A DNA stretch of 43,990 nucleotides from Acidobacteriota bacterium (GCA_013289795.1 JABCZH010000021.1:1-43990); one strand, 5' to 3'; positions 32,738-39,840 are shown, counted from the first letter of the stretch. The notes: generated from the letters alone by a model not told the origin. A program made the numbers and translations.

Positions 32738-34072
32738 CTATTGCCGCGGACGTTCCTCGGTTTTGGGAGCTTCTTTTACGGGACGCGGTGCAGCCTGCGC
32801 ATGCGCTACCGTTGCCGGCCGCGCTGCGGGCTCTTTAGGTGCTGGTGCGCTGCGCGCCGTCTCTGGACGAGGCGCAGCCTGGGCATGCGCTGCTGTTGCT
32901 GGACGAGCTGCAGTCGGCTTATTCGACTGAGTGGGTGGACGGGGCACGTTGGAGTGAGCAGTCTCCGGACGAGGAGCCGGCTGCGCATGGGCTGCAGGTG
33001 CCGGACGAGGGACGGGCTGGGCGCGAGCCGTAGGCTCTTTGGCTGCAGGAGCCGGCTTCGGCTTTGCCGTCTTGTTCTCATTCACACGAGCTGCAGCGGC
33101 TTTATTCTCGGCTGCCTTGTTCTCAGCTGCCTTAGTTTCGGTGGCCTTGGATTCAGCAGCTTTGTTCTCAGCTGCCTTAGTTTCGGTAGCCTTGGTTTCA
33201 GCGGCCTTGTTCTCAGCTGCCTTGTTTTCGGTGGCCTTGTTTTCAGCGGCCTTGTTCTCAGCTGCCTTGTTTTCGGTAGCCTTGGTTTCAGCAGCCTTGT
33301 TCTCAGCTGCCTTGTTTTCGGTGGCCTTAGTTTCAGCGGCTTTGTTCTCGGCTGCCTTGTTTTCGGCACCAGCTTCTTTGGCCGCTACTCCATGACTAAA
33401 ATCACCTGGCTTTGCTGTGGCAGCGATCGCCGGCTTGCCGTGGTTGACCGACGCGAGCAACTCGTGGTTCGAGCTGGCCGCACGCACATGCTCGGTTTGC
33501 GCAGCCGTAGCCGGGCTGTGCCGCTCGTGGGCTGCGGTTTGTTCGGCTGCGGTGGCGCGGGCGTTGACTCCGCCAGTACCGCCGTTGTAGCTGACATTAT
33601 TGACGGTGGTGTTATTGATGACGGTCTTGTTGTAAGTGTTGCTGATGTTGGTGTTGCTTATATTGTTCACCGAGCGGTTGTAGTTGAAGGCACCATTGTT
33701 CCAGTATCCGCCTTCGTAGCCAACACCACCAAAGCCGAAGCCGTAGTTGACGCCGCCGTAGAATCCGACGTGTGGACCCCAGTAGCCGCCATTCCAGGCG
33801 AAAGCGCTTCCGCCCCAGCCCCAATAACCGGGGGTCCAGAGCAGGCCAACCATGGGAGGCTGTGCCCACGTACCTGGCACCCAGAAGTAGCCTTCGCCAC
33901 CGTAAGCCCAGTACCCGGGTGTCCACAAATAGCCGGCGGCGGGAATCGCGGGTTGCTCATAGACAGGCAGGCCGGGCGGGGCGATCTCGACGGACACGCC
34001 GAACTGCGCGAACGAAATGGCCGGTATGGCCAGAATCAGAAGGGTCAGAAATAACAAACGTAGATTACGCAT
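32738..34072 (-). CDS. Secreted YXWGXW-repeat protein with Glu-Asn-Lys-Ala pentapeptide tail
   Basis: A 444-residue protein. Signal peptide 1-22. Residues about 48-100 hold YXWGXW-type repeats (LWTPGYWAYGG, FWVPGTWAQPP, LWTPGYWGWGG). Next comes an Asn/Gly-rich segment (105-165), then 18 consecutive pentapeptides (A/T)E(N/T/S)KA at about 236-326, and finally an Ala/Pro/Arg-rich tail. The charged repeat region resembles hydrophilins or LEA-like protective proteins; the tryptophan repeats are common in acidobacterial envelope proteins. It probably sits in the periplasm. The start is ATG at 34070-34072. The Crp-type dyad at 34205 lies upstream. The function is not known. Confidence 0.75.
   Translation of the reverse strand: MRNLRLLFLTLLILAIPAISFAQFGVSVEIAPPGLPVYEQPAIPAAGYLWTPGYWAYGGEGYFWVPGTWAQPPMVGLLWTPGYWGWGGSAFAWNGGYWGPHVGFYGGVNYGFGFGGVGYEGGYWNNGAFNYNRSVNNISNTNISNTYNKTVINNTTVNNVSYNGGTGGVNARATAAEQTAAHERHSPATAAQTEHVRAASSNHELLASVNHGKPAIAATAKPGDFSHGVAAKEAGAENKAAENKAAETKATENKAAENKAAETKATENKAAENKAAENKATENKAAENKAAETKATETKAAENKAAESKATETKAAENKAAENKAAAARVNENKTAKPKPAPAAKEPTARAQPVPRPAPAAHAQPAPRPETAHSNVPRPPTQSNKPTAARPATAAHAQAAPRPETARSAPAPKEPAARPATVAHAQAAPRPVKEAPKTEERPRQ
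33095..33367. repeat. In-gene 15-bp minisatellite (18 units)
   Basis: Eighteen 15-base units encode the pentapeptide repeats of the YXWGXW protein. Units differ mostly at Asn/Thr/Ser and Ala/Thr codons. Such an array can change length by slippage while keeping the frame. Confidence 0.85.
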
Positions 34073-34180
34073 TTTGAATCACCTTGCCCGATCATCCTTC
34101 GATTGCCCGGTTATACTTTGCGGCTGCGGGCTGCGTGGAGTGAACGGCGGCGTGTCCTATACAAGGATTCCACTAACAGG

Positions 34181-34220
34181 GTTACATGGATCGATTGCCA
34201 AGTCTGAGCACAATGGCTCA
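34181..34220 (-). promoter_or_regulatory. Crp-type dyad and -10 (site A) upstream of the YXWGXW gene
   Basis: TGAGC-N6-GCTCA at 34205-34220; on the minus strand the dyad is followed by GAC, 15 bases and TGTAAC (34186-34181). The dyad centre lies about 29 bases before the -10 hexamer, as in class II Crp promoters. Predicted transcript start near 34174, 100 bases before the ATG. Confidence 0.65.
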
Positions 34221-34256
34221 CTTTTGCGGACAATCCCGATTCAGGCATATATAGGA

Positions 34257-34291
34257 GCACTTGGCACTTGGCACTTAACATTTGGCACTTG
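34257..34291. repeat. Heptamer tandem repeat (GCACTTG type), five units
   Basis: Five 7-bp units, four of the form GCACTT(G/A) and one ACATTTG. A looser 14-base double repeat (TGGAACT twice) follows near 34339-34366. Confidence 0.85.
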
Positions 34292-34376
34292 GGGTTATTG
34301 AGTCGCGGGGAATGCACGTAGTCCATCGTCAGTATGATTGGAACTTAGAATCTGGAACTCTGAGAATGGCAAGTTC

Positions 34377-34426
34377 TTGGAGTCCCACCCTGTCGCGGAC
34401 AATCCGACAATGGTGGGGACTCCCAA
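34377..34426. repeat. Long imperfect hairpin of the CCTGTCGCG family
   Basis: TTGG, AGTCCC, ACC and TGTCG on the left arm pair with CGACA, GGT, GGGACT and CCAA on the right, with small bulges. It shares the core CCTGTCGCG and ACA with the hairpin at 15341-15368. It lies just downstream of the stop at 34436 and could stop transcription before the YXWGXW promoter. Confidence 0.6.
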
Positions 34427-34435
34427 GACGCACGG

Positions 34436-34987
34436 CTACAGCGCGAAGCTGAGTGTGATGTTCACGCCCGGATATACCGGGTTACACAGGTAATAGACGC
34501 CGTCGATGTCAACCACAAAGACGTCCTGGGTGTAGAGCCAGTTGGCTGGCCACACGCCAACGAATCCGAAGGAATAGCCGCCGTACTGGAAGCGGTGGTT
34601 CCTGTAGTCACCTTCGCTGACATGGAAGGTGTGTTCGCGTCCGAAGTTGGCGCGGAAGCGGTCGTCAGGAATGCGGCCGCGCTGCGCTTGCTGGCCGCCC
34701 CTGGCCTGCTGTTCGTGCTGTTGTCCGTTTTTCTCCTCCTGCTGGTTGCTCTTTTCTTGCTGCTGGCTTTTCTCTTCCTGCTTGGCGCTCTTGCCTTCTT
34801 GAGCGTTCTTCTCTTCCTGCTTTGCGGGCCCAGCTTCCTGCGCTTTCTTCTCTTCCGGTTTGGCCGCCTTATCTTTCTGTTCCTGTTGGTCCTTCTGCTC
34901 TTCGTGTTGCTCCTGAGCATAGAGCGGAGCAGCGAATCCGAGGAGCAACGACAGAGCTACGGTGCTGACGATTCCTGTTGCTTTCAT
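34436..34987 (-). CDS. Secreted Gln/Lys/Glu-rich protein with C-terminal beta domain
   Basis: A 183-residue protein. Signal peptide (MKATGIVSTVALSLLLGFA, cleavage after YAQ). Residues about 25-100 are extremely rich in Gln, Lys and Glu with the loose repeat KQEEKxxQE, predicted coiled-coil or disordered. The C-terminal 75 residues (FRANFGREHTFHVSEGDYR, then YGGYSFGFVGVWP and DVFVVDIDGVYYLCNP) form an unrecognised folded domain. A GGAGG site precedes the ATG at 34985-34987. It follows the OmpA gene on the same strand by 39 bases, so the two may share a transcript. A protective or cell-wall-associated role is a guess. Confidence 0.6.
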   Translation of the reverse strand: MKATGIVSTVALSLLLGFAAPLYAQEQHEEQKDQQEQKDKAAKPEEKKAQEAGPAKQEEKNAQEGKSAKQEEKSQQQEKSNQQEEKNGQQHEQQARGGQQAQRGRIPDDRFRANFGREHTFHVSEGDYRNHRFQYGGYSFGFVGVWPANWLYTQDVFVVDIDGVYYLCNPVYPGVNITLSFAL

Positions 34988-35026
34988 GTGTTGCCTCCAT
35001 TTTTCCGAATCGTTACATCAGTTCGC

Positions 35027-36574
35027 TTACTGCAAGCTTCCTGTCGTGGTCGGGACCGGGTTGCCGATGGCGTCGCCGGACACGAGCAGTTCTACTCTCC
35101 GGTTCTGTTGCCGACCCGCGGAGTTGTCGTTGGAGGCCACTGGCAGAGTATTGCCGTAGCCCGTGGCGCTGACGGAATCGTTCGCCACCCCCTGGTTCAC
35201 GAGATAATCGCGCACCGAGCCGGCGCGGTTCTCAGATAATGTTTGATTCATGGCATCGCCGCCGACGTTATCGGTGTAGCCACCGACTGCAATGTTGAGG
35301 CCGGGGTAAGCCAGGAGGATTCCGGCGACTTTCGCCAGCTTCTCCCGTGCTCCGGGCTTCAAGGAATATTGGCCGGTGTCAAACAATACATCGGACATGC
35401 TTATGATCAGTCCGCGGGCGCTGTCGCGAGTCTGGAGAACGGAATTCAACTGATCCGACAGGCGGGTACGCATGGCGGTTTTGTCGTCTTCCGCTTGTTG
35501 CGCGTTCTGTTGCGCCTGCTGCGCAGCCAGGCGGGATTGGTCGGCATCGGCCTGGGCCGCGGTAACTGCGGCAGCGGATGCGGCCTGACTTGCAGCCATG
35601 TCAGATTGCGCTTTGGCGGCATCGGACTGGGCTTGTTCTTTCTGGCGCGTGGCCTCGTCAGCTTGGGCCTGGGATTGCGTCTGGGCGTCAGTGGAAGCCT
35701 GGCGTTCATCGGCCTGGCGCTGCTCGTCCATCTTTTTGACTGCGATGGCGCGTGCGTCTTCAGCCGTCTGTACCGTCTCGCGAGCGAGGGCAATCATCGG
35801 CTTTCTTTCATAGTGTCTTCGTGTGGCTAATTCGTCGGTGTTATTCATCAACTGAACGGCGTGTTGATAGCTGTCACCGGCATAGGTCTCGGCTCCCTCA
35901 GACTGGGCGATGCGCAAGGCATTGCGCGCCTCGAAGAATTCCAGCGGCAACTTGCTGTTCAGGACCACCGGGTCGAACTTGTAGCCGGTGGGAATGTAGC
36001 CGCCGCGTTCCATGAGTTCATACTTGGCATCCACGACTTCGGAAGTTCCCTTGGTGTCGGGGCGAACCACGTTTTCGAGCACCACGACGTTGCTGGGCTG
36101 ACGAACGGCATAATAAGGTTCGGCGGTGACCACCAGCGCGAAGGCTTGAAGATCGGTGGTGACGTTTAGCTTGCTGCGATGGTTTTCGCCCAGGAGCACT
36201 TCGCCCAGATTGACTGCCCGGCCTTCAGGGGAAATTGCCCATAGGACATAAGTCAGATACTCAGTACCGAACGACGTGGGCTTTTGCAGATCGCCAAATT
36301 CCACCTCGATCTCAATGGATCCACGTTTGCTGTTTACTTTGGCCTGGCCATTGGCTGAAGGCATCAGATCGGTGCCTGCGAAATCCAGCTTGCTGGCCCC
36401 GCTGCGGTGCTGGTAGTTGACGGCCTGCACGCTGCGGCTGACTACGACGACTCGGAACGTGGGCGTCGAACTCATGGGTTCGACTGCCATGCTGGGCTGG
36501 GAATTGGTCTGGGCTACGGCGCTCAAGCTCAGCGCTGCTACGACGGCTAAGAATGTCTTGATGCTTGTGTTCAC
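35027..36574 (-). CDS. OmpA-family peptidoglycan-binding protein with long coiled coil
   Basis: A 515-residue protein. Signal peptide 1-21. An N-terminal beta-rich domain (about 38-170) is followed by a long Ala/Gln-rich coiled coil (about 265-385), then an OmpA C-terminal domain (about 388-498) with SDVLFDTGQYSLKPGA, the peptidoglycan-contact Asp435 in GGYTDNVG and Arg450 in LSENRAGSVRDYL. It should anchor to peptidoglycan, with the coiled coil spanning the periplasm. The GTG at 36572-36574 is supported by AAGGAG seven bases upstream. It lies downstream of the Thivi_2564-like gene and is probably co-transcribed from site B. Confidence 0.85.
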   Translation of the reverse strand: MNTSIKTFLAVVAALSLSAVAQTNSQPSMAVEPMSSTPTFRVVVVSRSVQAVNYQHRSGASKLDFAGTDLMPSANGQAKVNSKRGSIEIEVEFGDLQKPTSFGTEYLTYVLWAISPEGRAVNLGEVLLGENHRSKLNVTTDLQAFALVVTAEPYYAVRQPSNVVVLENVVRPDTKGTSEVVDAKYELMERGGYIPTGYKFDPVVLNSKLPLEFFEARNALRIAQSEGAETYAGDSYQHAVQLMNNTDELATRRHYERKPMIALARETVQTAEDARAIAVKKMDEQRQADERQASTDAQTQSQAQADEATRQKEQAQSDAAKAQSDMAASQAASAAAVTAAQADADQSRLAAQQAQQNAQQAEDDKTAMRTRLSDQLNSVLQTRDSARGLIISMSDVLFDTGQYSLKPGAREKLAKVAGILLAYPGLNIAVGGYTDNVGGDAMNQTLSENRAGSVRDYLVNQGVANDSVSATGYGNTLPVASNDNSAGRQQNRRVELLVSGDAIGNPVPTTTGSLQ

Positions 36575-36646
36575 AAATATCTCCTTGTGGCAGAGGTCTG
36601 CCGGGTTACGTTGTCTCGGTGGTGGTTGGCGTTGATTGCCCTGTCG

Positions 36647-36841
36647 TCATCCCTTGCCGATGCGGATATTGCTGAGATTGTGAAACAGCCCAAACACATT
36701 CAGCAGCCACAGAACGACGGCGATGACCACGACGCCATTGAGAATTGACTTGATGGTTCCCTGCATTGGGATGAAGCGATTCACCAGCCACAGGAGGACA
36801 CCCACCACGATGAGAACTTCCAGGAGTTGAATTAAAGGCAT
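36647..36841 (-). CDS. Thivi_2564-type membrane micro-protein
   Basis: 64 residues with two hydrophobic helices (QLLEVLIVVGVLLWLVN and LNGVVVIAVVLWLLNVF) around a short loop FIPMQGTIKS. This matches the Thivi_2564 family of small inner-membrane proteins of unknown role. ATG at 36839-36841. Site B (TGAGC-N6-GCTCA) lies upstream with a leader of about 136 bases; the OmpA gene follows after 72 bases. Confidence 0.85.
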   Translation of the reverse strand: MPLIQLLEVLIVVGVLLWLVNRFIPMQGTIKSILNGVVVIAVVLWLLNVFGLFHNLSNIRIGKG

Positions 36842-36983
36842 GAGCTTGACCTTTCATGGTGCGCGGGCTAACGCCTCCCATCCGCCTGGAGGTGCTGCCC
36901 TAATTTTGATGTTCGAGAGCTTTAGGGTCGAATCGTGCGGGCCGGAGGTTACGCGGCATACACACGGATGAGGAGAACTAAGG

Positions 36984-37023
36984 ATGACAGGTACAGACTT
37001 TGGTGTCTGAGCAAGATAGCTCA
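36984..37023 (-). promoter_or_regulatory. Crp-type dyad and -10 (site B) upstream of Thivi_2564/OmpA
   Basis: TGAGC-N6-GCTCA at 37008-37023; on the minus strand it is followed by GAC, 15 bases and TGTCAT (36989-36984, four of six to TATAAT). Geometry is identical to sites A and C. Predicted transcript start near 36977. Confidence 0.65.
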
Positions 37024-37060
37024 CATGTGGGGTTCAGGCTGCGAAGCACAGGGGGCGGGA

Positions 37061-37285
37061 TCAGCTTGCGGAAGCTTCAACTGGCATGGCGGTGTCGAGC
37101 GATGCGCAGGCCTGGTCAGCGACGGAAGACGGCTGAGCGTGCATTAATTCCCAGGAATACTCGATCTCCCGTCCACACGCGAAGCAAACCCGGTAAGTCC
37201 GTTTCTTGATGGTGAACACGCGGCTGAGCTGGCTGTGATAGCAGCCGAACAAAGTCTCAAACATACGCGATACCGATGTTCCCAT
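37061..37285 (-). CDS. Small zinc-ribbon-like protein
   Basis: A 74-residue protein MGTSVSRMFETLFGCYHSQL. Cys15, possibly His17, Cys34 and Cys37 (RVCFACGREIEYSWE) could bind zinc; the GC-H ... C-x2-C-G pattern followed by Y-x-W is shared with short acidobacterial proteins of about 60 residues. ATG at 37283-37285 is preferred over a TTG at 37309. Site C provides a promoter with a leader of about 33 bases. The C-terminal tail after about residue 50 is low in structure and reaches close to site B. Confidence 0.65.
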   Translation of the reverse strand: MGTSVSRMFETLFGCYHSQLSRVFTIKKRTYRVCFACGREIEYSWELMHAQPSSVADQACASLDTAMPVEASAS

Positions 37286-37324
37286 AAATGGTGTGACCTC
37301 TCGAAGCAACTATGAAGGGGAAGA

Positions 37325-37364
37325 ATGACAGATGGAGATTCACAAGTCTGAGCAGAACGGCTCA
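37325..37364 (-). promoter_or_regulatory. Crp-type dyad and -10 (site C) upstream of the zinc-ribbon gene
   Basis: TGAGC-N6-GCTCA at 37349-37364; on the minus strand followed by GAC, 15 bases and TGTCAT (37330-37325). It shares the dyad, the trailing GAC, the spacing and CTGTCAT with site B. Predicted transcript start near 37318. Confidence 0.7.
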
Positions 37365-37384
37365 CCTGGGGGCGGATCGACGAT

Positions 37385-37561
37385 TCATGCGTGCTCGATG
37401 GCAGGAAGCTTGGGACGCTTGGTTTCGCGGATCTGTTCCGCGGTGAAGCCGGATCCGCACGTGCTGCACCGCCAATAGTTGGCCGAGCCGCCGGGCAGGT
37501 TCTCGGGGCGCCGGGCTTGCACCAACTCACTGTCGCACTCGGGACATTGTCGTTGGGTCAT
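37385..37561 (-). CDS. Zinc-ribbon micro-protein (two CxxC)
   Basis: A 58-residue protein starting MTQRQCPECDSELVQARR. Cys6/Cys9 and Cys32/Cys35 (YWRCSTCGSGF) form a classical zinc ribbon. Start ATG at 37559-37561, nine bases beyond the stop of the disulfide-repeat gene on the same strand, so the two may be co-transcribed. It could bind nucleic acid or protein; no further domain is present. Confidence 0.7.
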   Translation of the reverse strand: MTQRQCPECDSELVQARRPENLPGGSANYWRCSTCGSGFTAEQIRETKRPKLPAIEHA

Positions 37562-37570
37562 GGTGTCGGT

Positions 37571-38434
37571 TTAATGGCTTTTCAGGGGGAGAGAATGAGT
37601 CTCCTCCGCGGTGAGTCGAGAGGCATCGCAATAGCCGTAGCCTTTGAGACAAGCGGTGTAGTTACGTTTGTGCTCGGCGTCGGCGAGCTGCGTGGTTTCA
37701 GGTGCGGTTAGTTTTGCGAAGTCGCAAGTTTCCTGGCCGTCCTTGCAAGCGGTCAGGTTGCGCTTGTGATCTGAGGCTTCAATTTGCGCTGCTTCCGCGG
37801 GACTGAGTTTGGAATGGTCGCACTCGTCCCAGCCATTTTCACAATTCTGTGCGTTACGCTGGTGCTCCGCGGTGGCCACCTCCTTCGTTTCCGCGGGAGT
37901 GAGCTTGGAGTGATCGCATAAGCCGGCGCCATTCTTACAGTCGGAGACATTGAGCTCGCGCCTGGCGGTGTTCACTGTGCCCGTTTCGGACGGAGACAGT
38001 TGGGAGCGGTCGCAATCGCCGATCCCGTCCTTGCAGTCGGTGAGGTTGCGCTGGTGCTTGGCGAGGGATGAATCACGGGCTTCGGAAGGAGTCAACAGCG
38101 ATGGGTCGCAAGATCCCATGCCGCTGTTGCAGGCGGAGACATCGCGCTGATGGTCGGCCACCGCTAATGCAGTGGCCTCCCGTGGAGTAAGTGTCGAGCG
38201 ATCGCAGGGATCGAAGCCGTTGCGGCAGTTCGAAAGGTTGCTGGTGCGGCGGGCAAGAGCGAGGTCGGCCAATTCCGACGGGTTCAGCTTCGAGCGATCA
38301 CAGGTTTCGCGGCCAGCCTTGCAGGCGTCGAGATTCTGCGCGTCCGGGTTGGGTGGCGAGGACTGAGCGAGGACAAGGATCGGGCACAGAATGAGGCAGG
38401 CGGTGAAAAACCATTTTCGCAGAATGATGTTCAT
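37571..38434 (-). CDS. Secreted protein of eight 32-residue disulfide repeats
   Basis: A 287-residue protein: signal peptide (FFTACLILCPILVLAQ), then eight tandem repeats, each 32 residues in every full unit. The consensus is C-K-x-G-x3-C-D-x-S-x-L-x-P-x-E-A-x7-A-x-H-x-R-N. Each repeat has exactly two Cys spaced C-x6-C and a predicted helix after the second. The pattern suggests an array of small disulfide-locked helical hairpins, perhaps a solenoid for protein or peptidoglycan binding. I do not recognise a named family, although Sel1/TPR-like solenoids are the nearest idea. GGGAG before the ATG (38432-38434) decides the start; upstream in-frame codons are not protein-like. Confidence 0.75.
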   Translation of the reverse strand: MNIILRKWFFTACLILCPILVLAQSSPPNPDAQNLDACKAGRETCDRSKLNPSELADLALARRTSNLSNCRNGFDPCDRSTLTPREATALAVADHQRDVSACNSGMGSCDPSLLTPSEARDSSLAKHQRNLTDCKDGIGDCDRSQLSPSETGTVNTARRELNVSDCKNGAGLCDHSKLTPAETKEVATAEHQRNAQNCENGWDECDHSKLSPAEAAQIEASDHKRNLTACKDGQETCDFAKLTAPETTQLADAEHKRNYTACLKGYGYCDASRLTAEETHSLPLKSH

Positions 38435-38498
38435 GTTATCTCCCGTGGCGTTGGCGTTGAGAATTCCCCCGCTCCGCGGCTGACTTCCATCCTGTGTT

Positions 38499-38525
38499 GA
38501 CCGGAACCGATATACGGTTCCGGTC
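38499..38525. repeat. Perfect 11-bp stem hairpin between the SYLF and disulfide-repeat genes
   Basis: GACCGGAACCG (38499-38509) pairs with CGGTTCCGGTC (38515-38525) around ATATA. It lies 28 bases after the SYLF stop. No T-run follows on either strand, so it is an RNA-stability element, attenuator or operator rather than a plain terminator. Confidence 0.8.
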
Positions 38526-38552
38526 AGGCACAAGTTCTGGCTTCCGGATGCG

Positions 38553-39269
38553 TTACTTGCTATCGGCTTTGGCCTCGGCGATGCGTGCCTGTTGCCCAGC
38601 ATCGGATACGGCCTTCACGAATGCCACTGCACTCTGTGGCGTTGCCACTTTGCCGGAAAGAATATTGCGGAAGCGTTTGTGACTGCCGTAGATGGCGATG
38701 GTCGAGTCGTTGTCCTGTTCGACAACCGCGCCTTCCAATGTCAGTCCGGCGAACACGCCCTTGGAGCGCGAGTAGGTCAGCATTTCAGTGTTCATCTTCC
38801 AGTCGGTTCCAGCGGAAGCATGACGGCCAACCGGGCCGGCTGCAACGGATCCTTCCCCAGTGAGTTCGAACTTGCTGGAGAGCAGATGCTGGAAGCCCTG
38901 ATCGTTCATGACCAGCATGACCAGGTCAACACCTTCGACGCCGATCTGCAATCCCCAACTGCCGCCACCCACGGAAACAAATGCGGGCGCGCTCCAGCCT
39001 TCGGAGGTCCGGCAAGTGGCCACGCCGCGTCCATGCTTGCCACCAAATATGAAGCCACCTTTAATGAGATCTGGGACCACGAGGACACACTTTGCGCCGC
39101 TCAACACTTCTTCGGGAATGCCTTTGTCCGGAGTTGACATGATGGCGTGCAGAACTTCCACGGACTTTTGCAGGCGGTCAACCGTGTCTTCGCGCGCCGA
39201 GCCGGCGAACGCATAAGTTCCAAACAGGCCCATGCAGCCCATCAATAACACTGACATTGTTTTTTTCAT
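38553..39269 (-). CDS. Secreted SYLF/Ysc84-type lipid-binding domain protein
   Basis: A 238-residue protein with a signal peptide ending TYAFAG. The SYLF fold is marked by EEVLSGAKCVLVVPDLIKGG, GGKHGRGVATCR, PAFVSVGGGSWGLQIGVEG, DLVMLVMNDQG and YSRSKGVFAGLTLEGA. SYLF domains bind phospholipids; bacterial secreted versions are common in Acidobacteria and Proteobacteria and often stress-related. AAGGAG stands before the ATG at 39267-39269. A possible promoter (39367-39394) lies upstream. Length is normal for the family. Confidence 0.88.
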   Translation of the reverse strand: MKKTMSVLLMGCMGLFGTYAFAGSAREDTVDRLQKSVEVLHAIMSTPDKGIPEEVLSGAKCVLVVPDLIKGGFIFGGKHGRGVATCRTSEGWSAPAFVSVGGGSWGLQIGVEGVDLVMLVMNDQGFQHLLSSKFELTGEGSVAAGPVGRHASAGTDWKMNTEMLTYSRSKGVFAGLTLEGAVVEQDNDSTIAIYGSHKRFRNILSGKVATPQSAVAFVKAVSDAGQQARIAEAKADSK

Positions 39270-39366
39270 GAATTGCTCCTTTTAGAGTGGACGCTAAGAG
39301 GAGAGAACTTCAGATGGGCTGACTTAGCTCAGAGAACCTGAAAGAGAGACCGGGTGCTCGTCTCTA

Positions 39367-39394
39367 ATATTATGATCGCGCAAGCGGAAAGCAA
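39367..39394 (-). promoter_or_regulatory. Possible promoter of the SYLF gene
   Basis: Minus-strand TTGCTT (39394-39389), 16 bases, TAATAT (39372-39367). A lone half-site (GTGAGCAATTCAGAC, 39415-39401) lies just upstream but lacks the proper dyad. Confidence 0.35.
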
Positions 39395-39541
39395 TAGCTG
39401 GTCTGAATTGCTCACTTTGGCTGGGGTGAGCGGGCGCCTCGAAGGCTAAAGCCCGCGTGGTTATGGAGTTGTGACGGCACGACTGAATAGGCGGCGGACA
39501 AAATGTGACGGGGCGGCCTGAACCGCATAGGAAGCCGGGAG

Positions 39542-39582
39542 TGAGCAATCCTGCTCAGAACGGTCTGGGGTGGATGTGTCAT
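39542..39582 (+). promoter_or_regulatory. Crp-type dyad and -10 (site E) upstream of zinc-ribbon/lmo0937 genes
   Basis: TGAGC-N6-GCTCA at 39542-39557, followed on the plus strand by GAA, 16 bases and TGTCAT (39577-39582). It is the mirror-image arrangement of sites A-C, with one extra spacer base, and points at the rightward genes starting at 39619. Predicted transcript start near 39589. Confidence 0.65.
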
Positions 39583-39618
39583 TGTCAGGTGGCGAAATTC
39601 GCGCCATGGTGTCCCTTA

Positions 39619-39813
39619 ATGTCTTCTTTTCTTTTTTGGGTTCGTAGATGGGCTGGGGTGCTCTGGGATTCACTGAGGAAGCTGTTTGCTGTGGAAACCT
39701 ACCCTGGGAAGTTCCCCTCACAAAGAATGTGCCCGTTCTGCGGGCTGATTACTGCACGGTCGAAGGCATTTTGTTTGGAGTGCGGGAAGTCGTTGCAGGA
39801 AGTTCATCCCTGA
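39619..39813 (+). CDS. Small zinc-ribbon protein with basic amphipathic N-terminus
   Basis: A 64-residue protein starting MSSFLFWVRRWAGVLWDSLR, an amphipathic, Trp-rich helix that may sit on the membrane, followed by a zinc ribbon with Cys38/Cys41 and Cys52/Cys55 (MCPFCGLITARSKAFCLECG). ATG at 39619 is chosen because the frame further upstream would overlap the -10 element; no strong ribosome site is visible. It is transcribed from site E and followed after 27 bases by the lmo0937-type gene. Confidence 0.6.
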   Translation: MSSFLFWVRRWAGVLWDSLRKLFAVETYPGKFPSQRMCPFCGLITARSKAFCLECGKSLQEVHP

Positions 39814-39840
39814 AGGCGCGGTTGAGCAAAGGAGGTCAAC

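Noticed and set aside
32681-34054. Long plus-strand open frame opposite the YXWGXW gene
   Set aside because: It is the mirror of the repeat-rich minus-strand gene; its Leu/Ser/Cys-rich low-complexity translation has no domain, whereas the minus strand has a signal peptide and known repeats.
39401-39415. GTGAGCAATTCAGAC (minus strand) upstream of the SYLF gene as a fifth regulon site
   Set aside because: The right half reads TTCAGA with a shortened spacer, and no TGTNA element stands at the expected distance; at most a decayed half-site.
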